Of a stretch of 64,000 bases of DNA, positions 39,893 through 47,890 are shown piece after piece; within the stretch, counting starts at the first letter, position 1; each line of letters begins with the position of its first letter. Origin of the DNA: Mycolicibacterium peregrinum (lineage in GTDB: Bacteria; Actinomycetota; Actinomycetes; Mycobacteriales; Mycobacteriaceae). The stretch is taken from assembly GCF_002102345.1 (NCBI RefSeq), contig NZ_LQPP01000024.1, positions 1 through 64,000 of the forward strand, given 5' to 3'. Under the pieces are notes generated by a model that was not told where the DNA came from, ran no database searches, and saw nothing but the letters and a program-made list of their open reading frames with translations. Both the position numbers and the translations under genes were made by a program.

Positions 39893-40555
39893 CTATTCGG
39901 CGAGCGCCTTGTCGAGTGCTGCGGTCACGTCCTCGTAGCTTCGGGGCTGGAAACGAGTGCCGTTGAGGAAAAATGTCGGGGTGCCCTGCACGCCCAATGC
40001 TCGACCATCGGCCACATCGAGCCGGACGCGCTCCAGTGTCGCCGGATCGGCGTAGGCCGCGTCGAAGGCGGCCATGTCCAGGCCGAGTTCTGCGGCAAAT
40101 CCACGGAAGACATTGTCGGCCGGGGTCTGCTTCTCACCCCATTGCGCCTGGGTGTCATACATTTTCTTGTACATCGCCTCGAATTGGCCCTGCTGGGCGG
40201 CAGCTTCCACCGCCCGCGCGGCCCGCTCGGCGTTGACGTGTGCCTGTAGTGGGAAGTAGCGGATCACGAAGTTCACCCGGTCTCCGTATTCGCCCCGCAG
40301 CTGTTCGATCACCGGGTAGAGCGCACGGCAGCCCTCGCATTCGAAGTCGAGAAACTCCACGAACGTCACGTCGCTGCCCGCCACCGTGTTCAGCCGGCGG
40401 CTGTTCTCGCGCACCACCTGCCCGACGGCCTCGCTGGTCTCTGGCCGCTGCGCGGTGGTCGGCCCGCGATCACGCGCCGACAGGTAGACCAGAACGCCGA
40501 TCGCCAGGGCGGCGATGACAAACGCGGTGAGCAAAATACGCCTGGAACGGGCCAT
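39893..40555 (-). CDS. Membrane-anchored DsbA-like thioredoxin-fold protein
   Basis: A 220-aa protein with one N-terminal transmembrane segment (about 8-26) and an external thioredoxin fold. The active site is CEGC in FLDFECEGCRALYP, and the cis-Pro loop is GVQGTPTFFLNG. ATG 40555 is preceded by AAGGACG. Such DsbA/DsbG-like proteins oxidise or isomerise disulfides outside the membrane. It is transcribed away from the CadC-type repressor gene (47 bp between starts), so both may share the operator region. Confidence 0.87.
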   Translation of the reverse strand: MARSRRILLTAFVIAALAIGVLVYLSARDRGPTTAQRPETSEAVGQVVRENSRRLNTVAGSDVTFVEFLDFECEGCRALYPVIEQLRGEYGDRVNFVIRYFPLQAHVNAERAARAVEAAAQQGQFEAMYKKMYDTQAQWGEKQTPADNVFRGFAAELGLDMAAFDAAYADPATLERVRLDVADGRALGVQGTPTFFLNGTRFQPRSYEDVTAALDKALAE

Positions 40556-40601
40556 GCAGACGTCCTTCCTTAGACATATCAACATACATTAGGATGTGAG
40601 T

Positions 40602-40979
40602 ATGGACGAGCAATCGGTAGATGCCTGCGACCTGCTGTGCCTGGACCTGCCGCACGCCGAGGCGATCCGCACCGCCCTCCCAGGCCTGGAGCGGGTCGAA
40701 CCCGCCGCCGCCGCCGCTCGCGCCCTGGGCGACCCCACACGCCTCACGATCGCCGCGGCCCTGCATGACGGTGAGGAGATGTGTGTCTGCGACATGGCCT
40801 GGGTGGTCGGGGCCCCGCAAAACCTGGTGTCCCATCACCTGCGTCAACTCAAGGTCGCCGACATGGTGGTCTCGCGCCGCAACGGACGCCTGGTGATGTA
40901 CCGGCTGACTGAGCGCGGCCGTGCCTTGACCGCCGCGGTGCTCGGAACTTCTGTGCGCACGGAGGCTGACCGTGTCTGA
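40602..40979 (+). CDS. cadC: ArsR-family CadC-type metal-sensing repressor
   Basis: A 125-aa winged-helix repressor. The metal site of CadC is recognisable: an N-terminal Cys pair (DACDLLCLD) and CVCD in the recognition-domain helix (EEMCVCDMAW). That arrangement senses Cd, Pb or Zn. The recognition helix is APQNLVSHHLRQLK. ATG 40602 has AGGA 7 bp upstream; GTG 40596 is the alternative. The stop overlaps the ATPase start by 8 bp, so they are co-translated. The AT-rich spacer to the DsbA gene (CATATCAACATACATTAGG) probably holds its operator. Confidence 0.88.
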   Translation: MDEQSVDACDLLCLDLPHAEAIRTALPGLERVEPAAAAARALGDPTRLTIAAALHDGEEMCVCDMAWVVGAPQNLVSHHLRQLKVADMVVSRRNGRLVMYRLTERGRALTAAVLGTSVRTEADRV

Positions 40980-43092
40980 CGCATGCTGCGGACCCCAGGA
41001 CGACACCGAGCCGCAGGCTGGTCCCGAGAAACTGTGGCAGGTCCGCGAACTGCAACTGGCCGCGCTGTCGGCAGTGTTGCTGCTGGCCGGCTGGCTGGTC
41101 GCCCGAGCGGGATACGAATCCTGGTCGCTGGCTATCGAATTGGTCGCCGTCCTGGCGGCCGCGTCGACGTTCGTTCCCGACGCGCTGCGCAACCTGCGGC
41201 ACGGCCGCATCGGTGTGGGCACGCTGATGACGATCGCCGCGGTCGGGGCGGTCGCGCTCGGCCAGATCGCCGAAGCCGCGTTGCTGGGCATCCTGTTCTC
41301 CATCGCCGAGGGGCTCGAACACTACGCGGTCACCCGCACCCGCCGCGGCCTGCGTGCCCTGTTGTCGCTGGTGCCACCCAAAGTCACCGTCATCCGGGGT
41401 GGCCGTGAAATCACCTTGTCACCACAGGATCTGGTGATCGGCGAAGTGATGGTGGTGCGGCCCGGGGAACGCGCCGCCACCGACGGCACCGTCACCTCGG
41501 GCCGCACCAGCCTCGACCTGTCGGCGATCACCGGTGAGTCGGTCCCGGTCGAGGCCGGTCCCGGCAGCGATGTGCACGCCGGAGCGATCAACGGCGGCGG
41601 TGCCATCGAAGTCGCGGTCAGTGCACTGGCCGCCGACAGTTCCCTGGCCCGCATCGTGCATATCGTCGAGGAAGCCCAGGAACGCAAAGGCGCCGGGCAA
41701 CGCCTGGCCGATCGGATCGCGCGACCCCTCGTACCGGCGATCGTGGTGCTTGCCGCGGCGATCGCCGGTCTCGGTGCGCTACTTGGGGATCCGATGCTCT
41801 GGCTGCAACGCGCCCTGGTGGTGCTGGTCGCAGCCTCCCCGTGCGCGTTGGCGATCGCGGTGCCGCTGACGGTGGTCGCGGCCATCGGCGCCGCCAGCCG
41901 CCAAGGTGCCCTGGTCAAAGGCGGGGCCGCGGTCGAAGAACTCGGCCGCATCAAGGTCATCGCCCTGGACAAGACCGGCACCCTCACCCGCAACAAACCA
42001 CAAGTCGTCGCAACAATCACGGTTGACGGCATCACCGAGACGGAGGCGCTGCGCACGGCTGCCGCCCTGGAGGCCCGAAGCGAACATCCACTCGCGCAAG
42101 CGATCTTGGCCGCCGCCGACGACGCGACCCCCGCCAGCGAGGTGACCGCGATCCCTGGTCACGGAATCCAGGGCCACCTCGACGGTGCCACCATCCGCCT
42201 CGGCAAGCCCAGCTGGATCCCACCCGGCCCACTTACCGACGAGGTCGCACGCCTGCAAGGTCAGGGCGCCACCGTCGTCGTTCTCGAACACGACGGCCAT
42301 GTCGTCGCCGCCATCGCCGTCCGCGATGAACTTCGTCCCGAAGCCTCTGAGGCCGTGCAGCTTTTGGACCGGATCGGGATCCGGGTGGCGATGCTCACCG
42401 GCGACAACCAGCGCACCGCCGACGCCCTGGCAGCCCAAGCCGGCATCACCACCGTGCACGCCGAGCTACTGCCCGAAGACAAGGCCCGGCTACTGCCCGA
42501 GTTAGCGGCCGGCAAACCGATCGCCATGGTCGGCGACGGCGTCAACGACGCCCCCGCGCTGGCCACCGCCGACATTGGAATCGCCATGGGCGCCATGGGA
42601 ACCGACGTCGCCATCGAAACCGCCGACGTCGCACTCATGGGGGAAGACCTGCGCCACCTCCCCCAAGTCCTTGCCCACTCCCGGCACGCCCGAAAAATCA
42701 TGGTGCAGAACATCGGATTCTCGCTGGCCATCATCGGAGCCCTGATTCCGCTGGCTGCCTTCGGGGTACTCGGCCTGGCCACCGTCGTGTTCATCCACGA
42801 ATTCGCCGAAGTCCTGGTCATCCTCAACGCCATCCGCGCCGCACGCACCCAACCCCTACCCGGCCTGACCGCCTCACCGGTGACAAACACGACCGCACAC
42901 CACCTCGACATCGGCGCCCCGCCACCGGCTACCGATGCATGCTGCGGAAGCCCTATTGGTCCCAGGCCAGCAGCCCAGCTCCTGACCCTGGACACCGTGG
43001 GGGATCAACCCGGCGATGCGGGTAGCTGCGACTGCTGTGACGACACAGAAGCTGACCCTCCCGCTGGACCGCCCGCAGCGGTAAGCCTGTAA
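40972..43092 (+). CDS. P1B metal ATPase with Cys-rich ends (CtpG/CadA-like)
   Basis: A 706-aa heavy-metal P-type ATPase. Motifs: TGES, ASPCALAIAVP, DKTGTLT, GDGVNDAPAL and HEFAEVLVILNA in the last helices. It has an N-terminal DACCGP and two C-terminal Cys clusters (DACCGS; GSCDCCDD) likely to bind soft metals. Regulation by a CadC-type repressor points to Cd/Pb/Zn export, like mycobacterial CtpG with its ArsR-type partner. The stop codon lies inside an 8-bp tandem repeat (43081-43128), so the extreme C-terminus (AAVSL) is set by the repeat. Confidence 0.88.
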   Translation: MSDACCGPQDDTEPQAGPEKLWQVRELQLAALSAVLLLAGWLVARAGYESWSLAIELVAVLAAASTFVPDALRNLRHGRIGVGTLMTIAAVGAVALGQIAEAALLGILFSIAEGLEHYAVTRTRRGLRALLSLVPPKVTVIRGGREITLSPQDLVIGEVMVVRPGERAATDGTVTSGRTSLDLSAITGESVPVEAGPGSDVHAGAINGGGAIEVAVSALAADSSLARIVHIVEEAQERKGAGQRLADRIARPLVPAIVVLAAAIAGLGALLGDPMLWLQRALVVLVAASPCALAIAVPLTVVAAIGAASRQGALVKGGAAVEELGRIKVIALDKTGTLTRNKPQVVATITVDGITETEALRTAAALEARSEHPLAQAILAAADDATPASEVTAIPGHGIQGHLDGATIRLGKPSWIPPGPLTDEVARLQGQGATVVVLEHDGHVVAAIAVRDELRPEASEAVQLLDRIGIRVAMLTGDNQRTADALAAQAGITTVHAELLPEDKARLLPELAAGKPIAMVGDGVNDAPALATADIGIAMGAMGTDVAIETADVALMGEDLRHLPQVLAHSRHARKIMVQNIGFSLAIIGALIPLAAFGVLGLATVVFIHEFAEVLVILNAIRAARTQPLPGLTASPVTNTTAHHLDIGAPPPATDACCGSPIGPRPAAQLLTLDTVGDQPGDAGSCDCCDDTEADPPAGPPAAVSL

Positions 43093-43128
43093 GCCTGTAA
43101 GCCTGTAAGCCTGTAAGCCTGTAAGCCT
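43081..43128 (+). repeat. Six tandem copies of an 8-bp unit
   Basis: GTAAGCCT is repeated six times in register, followed by GTAC. The first copies contain the stop codon of the metal ATPase; the array ends 12 bp before the stop of the integrase gene. Possible slipped-strand array or part of an attachment site. Confidence 0.9.
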
Positions 43129-43139
43129 GTACCAGCTAG

Positions 43140-44213
43140 TCATCGGTTCCCCGGTCCCGCAATATCTGCCACCAACGTATAGAGGTAGTTTTGCGCTGCG
43201 GCGGTTCGTGTTTCATTTCCCGCTGCGGTGACGTAACGCTGAGACGTGGTCATTGATTCGTGGCCGAGTAGCTTCATCAACGTGTAGACGCTGATGTTCG
43301 CGCTAGCCAGTTCAGTAGCGTAGGTGTGCCGCAATCCATGCACCATGGCCCCAGGGACCGGCTGGGCATCGGGGCCTGCAAGCTTGAACGCACGCTTAAT
43401 ACGAGACTGCACCGTGCCACGCGTGATCCGCTCGCCGTCACGCCCAACAAACAGAGGTGAACGAGCCGGCCACCGAGACAGACCCAGCGTGGGGGATGCG
43501 CGACGTTTGACGGCATCGGGGAATCGGGTCGCTCTACTGTCGAGATAGGCTTCAATGACTCTCAGCAAGTCGGCCTCAACCGGTACCGCCCGATCCTTGC
43601 CGCCCTTGCCTCTCACCTGGATGATCCCCGCACCGTCCTTGGCAGTGCGCACATCGCCGATGTCAGCCTGGCGCATTTCCTCCGCGCGCAAGCCCGCCAA
43701 CAGAGCCGTGAGAATGATCGCCAGATCCCTTTCAGCCCAATCAGTTTGACGTGGCGAGCCCACATCCTCTGCGACAGCGTGTAGTAATGCGCCGACCGCA
43801 GCGCGGGGGAGCGCCTTGGGCAGCGACCGTGCGAGTTTCGGTCTACCGACCAACGCCATTGGGTTCGCGGTCAGCAGTTCAGAAGTGAACAGGAATGTGC
43901 ACAGCACATTCCACGTGGACCAGCATCGCCGGATCGAAGCGGCTTCATGGTCGCGCGCATAGGCGGCGAACGCGGCCCGCATCGAGTCCTTCGTTATGTC
44001 AGATATGGCGAGTCGAGCGGGATCGCCGCCGGTGGCCAGCGATGCTATGGCTACAAAGTCCTGGCGGTACGCCTTCATCGTGTGTGCGGACGGTTTGCGG
44101 GTCTGCCGATCATTGAGGAACTCGACAAACCAGACCGGCAGCGCATCGGCAGATGCCTCAGTCGTCGCTACAGGGACAGGCGAGGCAGGCGGGGGTCCGT
44201 GGCTGACGACCAT
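43140..44213 (-). CDS. Tyrosine recombinase/integrase
   Basis: A 357-aa phage-type integrase. N-terminal SAM-like core-binding domain (about 25-115), catalytic domain (about 130-345). Catalytic residues are visible as R (GLRAEEMR), K (RGKGGKDR), H-x-x-R (HGLRHTYAT), H (LLGHESM) and Y (QRYVT). It converges on the metal ATPase gene and ends next to the 8-bp tandem array, which could be its attachment site or a scar. It appears complete and is a candidate for the mobility of the 36-43 kb metal module. Confidence 0.9.
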   Translation of the reverse strand: MVVSHGPPPASPVPVATTEASADALPVWFVEFLNDRQTRKPSAHTMKAYRQDFVAIASLATGGDPARLAISDITKDSMRAAFAAYARDHEAASIRRCWSTWNVLCTFLFTSELLTANPMALVGRPKLARSLPKALPRAAVGALLHAVAEDVGSPRQTDWAERDLAIILTALLAGLRAEEMRQADIGDVRTAKDGAGIIQVRGKGGKDRAVPVEADLLRVIEAYLDSRATRFPDAVKRRASPTLGLSRWPARSPLFVGRDGERITRGTVQSRIKRAFKLAGPDAQPVPGAMVHGLRHTYATELASANISVYTLMKLLGHESMTTSQRYVTAAGNETRTAAAQNYLYTLVADIAGPGNR

Positions 44214-44359
44214 GTGTCAACGCTGACGCAAGAAAGATGGATAATCAATCTTATCCATCAAATGTGCCAATAATGCAGTGCGGCAGTAACTTTCCCGAGA
44301 TATCGGAAGTGGGGAAGTGTCACAGTGACGGAAGTGGCTGCAGGCTCCCAAAAGCGCGA

Positions 44360-44596
44360 TCACAGATCCGAAGCCCGGTTGATCCGGTAGATTCTGTGCG
44401 CGTAGTCGTCGATATGGAGTTCCCGTACAGTCGTGGCCGCGTAGCCCTCCAGCGTGATCCGGAGATGTTCGTGACGCAAGGCCTGCTCGACCAATTCGGA
44501 CCGGTTGAGCCCAGCCGCTTGAGCGTCTACATCTGCCGCAGCTAGCACGTCCCGATCCAACGTGATCCACACCTGGGCCTTTCCCACACCGGTCAT
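44360..44596 (-). CDS. Ribbon-helix-helix-type small regulator (antitoxin-like)
   Basis: A 78-aa protein. The first 45 residues fit a ribbon-helix-helix fold: QVWITLDRDVLAAADVDAQAAGLNRSELVEQALR. The tail is charged. It is divergent from the gene at 44655, with a perfect inverted repeat between them. No toxin gene is adjacent on its strand, so antitoxin function is unproven; it may regulate the divergent gene or the integrase. Confidence 0.6.
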   Translation of the reverse strand: MTGVGKAQVWITLDRDVLAAADVDAQAAGLNRSELVEQALRHEHLRITLEGYAATTVRELHIDDYAHRIYRINRASDL

Positions 44597-44634
44597 CTTA
44601 CTGAATCCTTAACCAACCAAAAGTGGATGTCTGT

Positions 44635-44655
44635 CTCCGACATAGACTGTCGGAG
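44635..44655. promoter_or_regulatory. Inverted repeat in a divergent promoter
   Basis: CTCCGAC, 7-bp spacer, GTCGGAG. The right arm ends on the first base of the GTG start at 44655. Likely operator for the ribbon-helix-helix protein encoded divergently. Confidence 0.55.
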
Positions 44656-44984
44656 TGAGTCGCGAGAGCGCCGACGATGAACCCGACAGCTTGACCGTCC
44701 TGGCCGAGCTCCTGCACGGCAGCGATCTGTCAGCCGCCCAGAAGCGCGCGGTGCACGACGCCATCGTCAGCAGCGTGCTCGAAGGTGCAACACCTGATCG
44801 CAAGTCGATGCTCCGACTCATCGAGTTCGCCGCCGGACGTATCACGTTCGACCAATGCAAAACGCAAGTACTCCAGACGCGCATCTCGAACCTCAACCAC
44901 GAGCTCACGCAGGCCGACGCCGACTATGCGGCCGGCAACACCATCGCCGGTGAGGATCTGCGCAAGCACTACGGACTCCGCTGA
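44655..44984 (+). CDS. Small protein with VbhA-like segment (antitoxin candidate)
   Basis: A 109-aa protein from GTG 44655. The middle (about 50-80, RLIEFAAGRITFDQCKTQVLQ) resembles the antitoxin VbhA-type helix pattern 'A.G.IT.DE...'. The C-terminus, AGEDLRKHYGLR, looks like an antitoxin tail. No Fic or other toxin is visible downstream; the next gene is a membrane protein on the other strand. So this is either a solitary antitoxin or an unknown small protein. Confidence 0.5.
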   Translation: MSRESADDEPDSLTVLAELLHGSDLSAAQKRAVHDAIVSSVLEGATPDRKSMLRLIEFAAGRITFDQCKTQVLQTRISNLNHELTQADADYAAGNTIAGEDLRKHYGLR

Positions 44985-45075
44985 TCCCCATCTAGCCCCA
45001 TTAGGTCCGGAATCCAATGGCTGAGAAGGTTCCCTTCGACATCCAGCCAACAAGGCCAAAAAGTAGAGATTCCTC

Positions 45076-45567
45076 TCATGCCGACTGCGAAGCGCGCTCC
45101 AGCGTCGGGTTCTCGCGATAGAGCAAAGCAATAGCGCCGAGGTTGAGCAGCGTGCCGGCCAGTACGGCTGCGCCACGGCGTTTTCCTTTGATCCCAGCCT
45201 CCTTGGTTAGCATCAGCGTCTGGGTTGCGGTCGGTCCAATTAGGGTGACGGCTGAGATTACGCCTGGAGAGTATTCACGCCAGCGTAAGGTCGTTGCGGC
45301 GTGGAAGATAGCGTTGGCGAGCATTCCTGCCGCCGTTGAGGTCGCCAACCAGTTGCCCAGCTCGCTCCGCGGATTCCGCGCAGGCATTAGCCCGGCGGCC
45401 GTGATCGCCGGCAACAACGTAGTTGCATGCGAAACGATGAAGAACCGGGTACTGAAGGTGCCACCGAAGTGCCGTGACGCCCAATCGGGAAAGCGCGGCA
45501 ACTCTTCAGCGACATGGATCCAGATCGCCACGGTAAGTCCCAGGTATCGCCAGTTCCGGATCGCCAT
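45076..45567 (-). CDS. HXXEE-domain membrane protein
   Basis: A 163-aa protein with four hydrophobic helices. The HXXEE signature is clear as IHVAEELPRFPDWASRHFG near the N-terminus, with a later HAATTLRWREYSPGV. The start ATG 45567 follows AATGGTGG on the minus strand without a strong RBS. Function unknown; the protein at 37582-38223 may be a distant relative. Confidence 0.75.
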   Translation of the reverse strand: MAIRNWRYLGLTVAIWIHVAEELPRFPDWASRHFGGTFSTRFFIVSHATTLLPAITAAGLMPARNPRSELGNWLATSTAAGMLANAIFHAATTLRWREYSPGVISAVTLIGPTATQTLMLTKEAGIKGKRRGAAVLAGTLLNLGAIALLYRENPTLERASQSA

Positions 45568-45894
45568 TCCACCATCCTGACCCCATTCGCATTCGCACTC
45601 AACTGTGATTGGGCGTCACTTCTTGCGGTCAACGCACCGAGCGGTCGACGCCCCCGGCGATCACGCAGCCGGGCGACTCTCGCCCCCAGTCCGCAACGTT
45701 TGACAATTGCCGAGACCCCGCCAGCCCATTCCCATTCACCCCGAAATCCTCTGGTCGAAAAGGCAATTCACTTTCTTTCGACATCCCAGCCACACCAGGC
45801 ATTAACGTCACGTGACAGATAAGTTGCAGCGGGGACCGGGAGCGGCGGGGGCGCCTGCGGACGGTGCGGTAGGCGAAAGGCCATCGAATCCGGC

Positions 45895-46095
45895 GCTCTC
45901 ACATGGTTCTGGAACGGTAATCCGGCACTGTCAGGTAGTCGCGGAATCAGCGCCGCGCCGGCGACCCAACGTGGACGCCTCGCCGGAAAAGCACTCAGCC
46001 ACCAGGGCCAGCTCAACTCTCAGATAGTTCCGGAAAACAGGGCGGAATCGGACAGCTCTCACGTTTTCCCGGAATGCTCTCAACTAGTTCCGGAT
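45895..46095 (+). repeat. Four iterated copies of a 20-bp site
   Basis: Pattern GCTCTCA-N5-TTCCGGAA at 45895-45914, 46016-46035, 46055-46074 and 46076-46095, each with at most two deviations from consensus. Same orientation in all cases. They resemble binding-site arrays at ends of recombinase-borne elements. Confidence 0.75.
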
Positions 46096-46179
46096 CGGAC
46101 AATCGGCTGTACGCCAACGCCAGTCGTTTATCGCCAGGTCGATGATGTACCGATAAGCGACATTATGTCAGGTTAAAGT

Positions 46180-46202
46180 CTCCGTTTTCATCAGATGAAT
46201 CA
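46180..46202 (+). repeat. 23-bp repeat, left copy
   Basis: CTCCGTTTTCATCAGATGAATCA is 23 bp in full; its core CTCCGTTT-N-CA-N-C and GATGAATCA recur at 56124-56146 with 20 of 23 identities, in the same orientation. Together they would bracket about 10 kb. Confidence 0.55.
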
Positions 46203-46386
46203 TTTCCGGCCCGATCGCCCCGATTGGCATGGGCGCCGTCATTCCGGGGATTCCAGGCGAAAGTCGTTGGCCCACTGAAGTTGTGGGTCAACACGACGGG
46301 CCTGCTACGCCGGTAGTTGCGCGGGGTCGCCTCGACGCGCTGATAAAAGCCTCCTGGAAGCGATGGCTCTACCTGCACCGATGTGG

Positions 46387-46424
46387 TAATGATTCATTAG
46401 ATGATTCAATGATGCATCAGATGA
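46387..46424. promoter_or_regulatory. Motif cluster upstream of the recombinase start
   Basis: Repeated ATGATTCA (46389, 46401) and a perfect palindrome TGATGCATCA (46410-46419) lie 9-55 bp before the GGAGG of the recombinase gene. Likely binding sites for the HTH protein encoded second in the cassette. Confidence 0.45.
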
Positions 46425-46442
46425 GACAGCCTGGAGGCCGGT

Positions 46443-47546
46443 TTGCCTGTCGATAAGAGCGGTCGCGTGTACCTCGTCGGCTCGGTCCCCCTGCTGCATC
46501 CCGAGGTCCAAACCGTCGACGAGATGCTGGATGGGTGGCGCAACCAGCAACTATGTCGAAACCTCGATCACGACACGATCGCCGGTCGGATCGCACTCGT
46601 CCGCCGCTTCATCGCCGACACCAACGAGTTCCCTTGGTCGTGGACGCCGGCCATCGTCGAGGAGTTTTTCGGTGACCTCCGCAGCATCAAGGCTGTCAAG
46701 CAGTCCACCGTGCGGGGCTACCAGAACGGGCTGCGGTTGTTCTGCTCCTATATTGCCGATCCTGACTATGGCTGGGACCGGGTGTGCGAACAGCGCTTTG
46801 GTACGCACCCCGCGCAGGTGTTCTTTGCCTGGAACACCGCAACGCACGTCCAGGACAATGAGCAGTCCCCCGAGAAGCGGCCGTTCACCAAGCAGGAGCT
46901 GCAGATTTTCTTCGACCACGCCGATGATCAGGTCACGCTGATCGCCAACTCGAACAGGAAGGGGTGGCTGCCGGCCTACCGGGATTCGGTGATGTTCAAG
47001 GTCGCCTACTCCTATGGGCTGCGCTTCAACGAGCTGCGCCACCTGCAGACTGTCGACTTCTCCCGCAATCCCCATGCCGCGGAGTTCGGCCGTTACGGCG
47101 CGGTCCTGGTCCGCTACGGCAAGGCCAAGAAGGGTTCGCCGCCCAAGCGTCGCACCGTGCTGACAGTCTTCGATTGGACGCCGGAGATCATCGCCGACTG
47201 GCTGGCTCACGGCCAGCCCTACATCGACGACAGCATCGATCTGTTCCCTAGTGAGCGGGGCTCACTGGTCGCCGAGAACACCCTGCTGCGCCGGTTTCGG
47301 CGCTACTGCAAAGATCTCGGCCTGGCCGAGGGCCTGGATCTGCATTCGTTTCGCCGCTCCTACATCACCCACCTCATCGAGGACGGCTGGGACGCCAAGT
47401 TCGTCCAGGACCAGGCCGGCCACGAATTCGCCAGCACCACATCGCTGTACACCAGTGTTGGCAGCGACTTTCGGACCCGCACCCTGCGCCGCGTGCTCGA
47501 CCAGACCATCAAGGATGCGCTCTCGCTGGGAGAGGAAACCTCATGA
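46443..47546 (+). CDS. Tyrosine recombinase, first gene of a three-gene cassette
   Basis: A 367-aa tyrosine recombinase from TTG 46443, with GGAGG at 46433-46437. Catalytic residues: R (YGLRFNELRHL), K (RYGKAKKGSPPK), H-x-x-R (LHSFRRSYIT), H (QAGHEFA) and Y (TSLYTSV). The N-terminal SAM-like domain occupies about residues 20-125. Its stop overlaps the next gene by ATGA. Size and context recall multi-recombinase modules such as Tn554-type or 'recombinase in trio' elements, but with an HTH gene in the middle. Confidence 0.88.
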   Translation: MPVDKSGRVYLVGSVPLLHPEVQTVDEMLDGWRNQQLCRNLDHDTIAGRIALVRRFIADTNEFPWSWTPAIVEEFFGDLRSIKAVKQSTVRGYQNGLRLFCSYIADPDYGWDRVCEQRFGTHPAQVFFAWNTATHVQDNEQSPEKRPFTKQELQIFFDHADDQVTLIANSNRKGWLPAYRDSVMFKVAYSYGLRFNELRHLQTVDFSRNPHAAEFGRYGAVLVRYGKAKKGSPPKRRTVLTVFDWTPEIIADWLAHGQPYIDDSIDLFPSERGSLVAENTLLRRFRRYCKDLGLAEGLDLHSFRRSYITHLIEDGWDAKFVQDQAGHEFASTTSLYTSVGSDFRTRTLRRVLDQTIKDALSLGEETS

Positions 47547-47890
47547 AACGCGAAGTCGACTACAGCTGGCGACTGGCCGAGCTCATGGCCGCTCATGGCA
47601 TGCACAACAGCACCGACCTGATCCCCCGGCTCGCCGAGCGTGGGATACAGCTGTCCCGGCCCCAGGTGTACCGCGTCGTTCATCAACGGCCCGAACGTGT
47701 CTCACTGCAGCTGATGGCGGCGTTGTGCGACATCCTGGGCTGCGGCGTCGAAGACCTGGTCACAGTAACCGCCACCGACGTCCGCCGCCGCAAGACCGCC
47801 TCGGGCACGACCCCGCCCGCGCCGAACGTCGTCGAACTCAACAAATCGGTCCGACCACGGCGCGCCCGAGTCATCACCGATGACCATTGA
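47543..47890 (+). CDS. Cro/C1-type HTH protein, second gene of the cassette
   Basis: A 115-aa protein with an XRE-like HTH (about residues 9-70: RLAELMAAHGMHNSTDLIPRL, LSRPQVYRVVHQRP, LMAALCDILGCGVEDLV). The C-terminal 40 residues are basic. It overlaps the first gene by 4 bp and the third by 11 bp, so all three are translated together. It may repress the cassette or act as an architectural factor in recombination. Confidence 0.8.
   Translation: MKREVDYSWRLAELMAAHGMHNSTDLIPRLAERGIQLSRPQVYRVVHQRPERVSLQLMAALCDILGCGVEDLVTVTATDVRRRKTASGTTPPAPNVVELNKSVRPRRARVITDDH

Larger units (their letters stand above)
45568..46442. other. 875-bp control/terminal region of the recombinase cassette
   Basis: No gene. 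It holds four copies of a 20-bp site (45895-46095), a 23-bp segment repeated at 56124 (46180-46202), and a cluster of TGATTCA-type motifs just before the recombinase start. It looks like the recombination end plus promoter of the cassette. Confidence 0.6.

Noticed and set aside
43081..43128. Repeat array considered as a CRISPR
   Set aside because: Units are 8 bp and contiguous with no spacers, and no cas genes are present.
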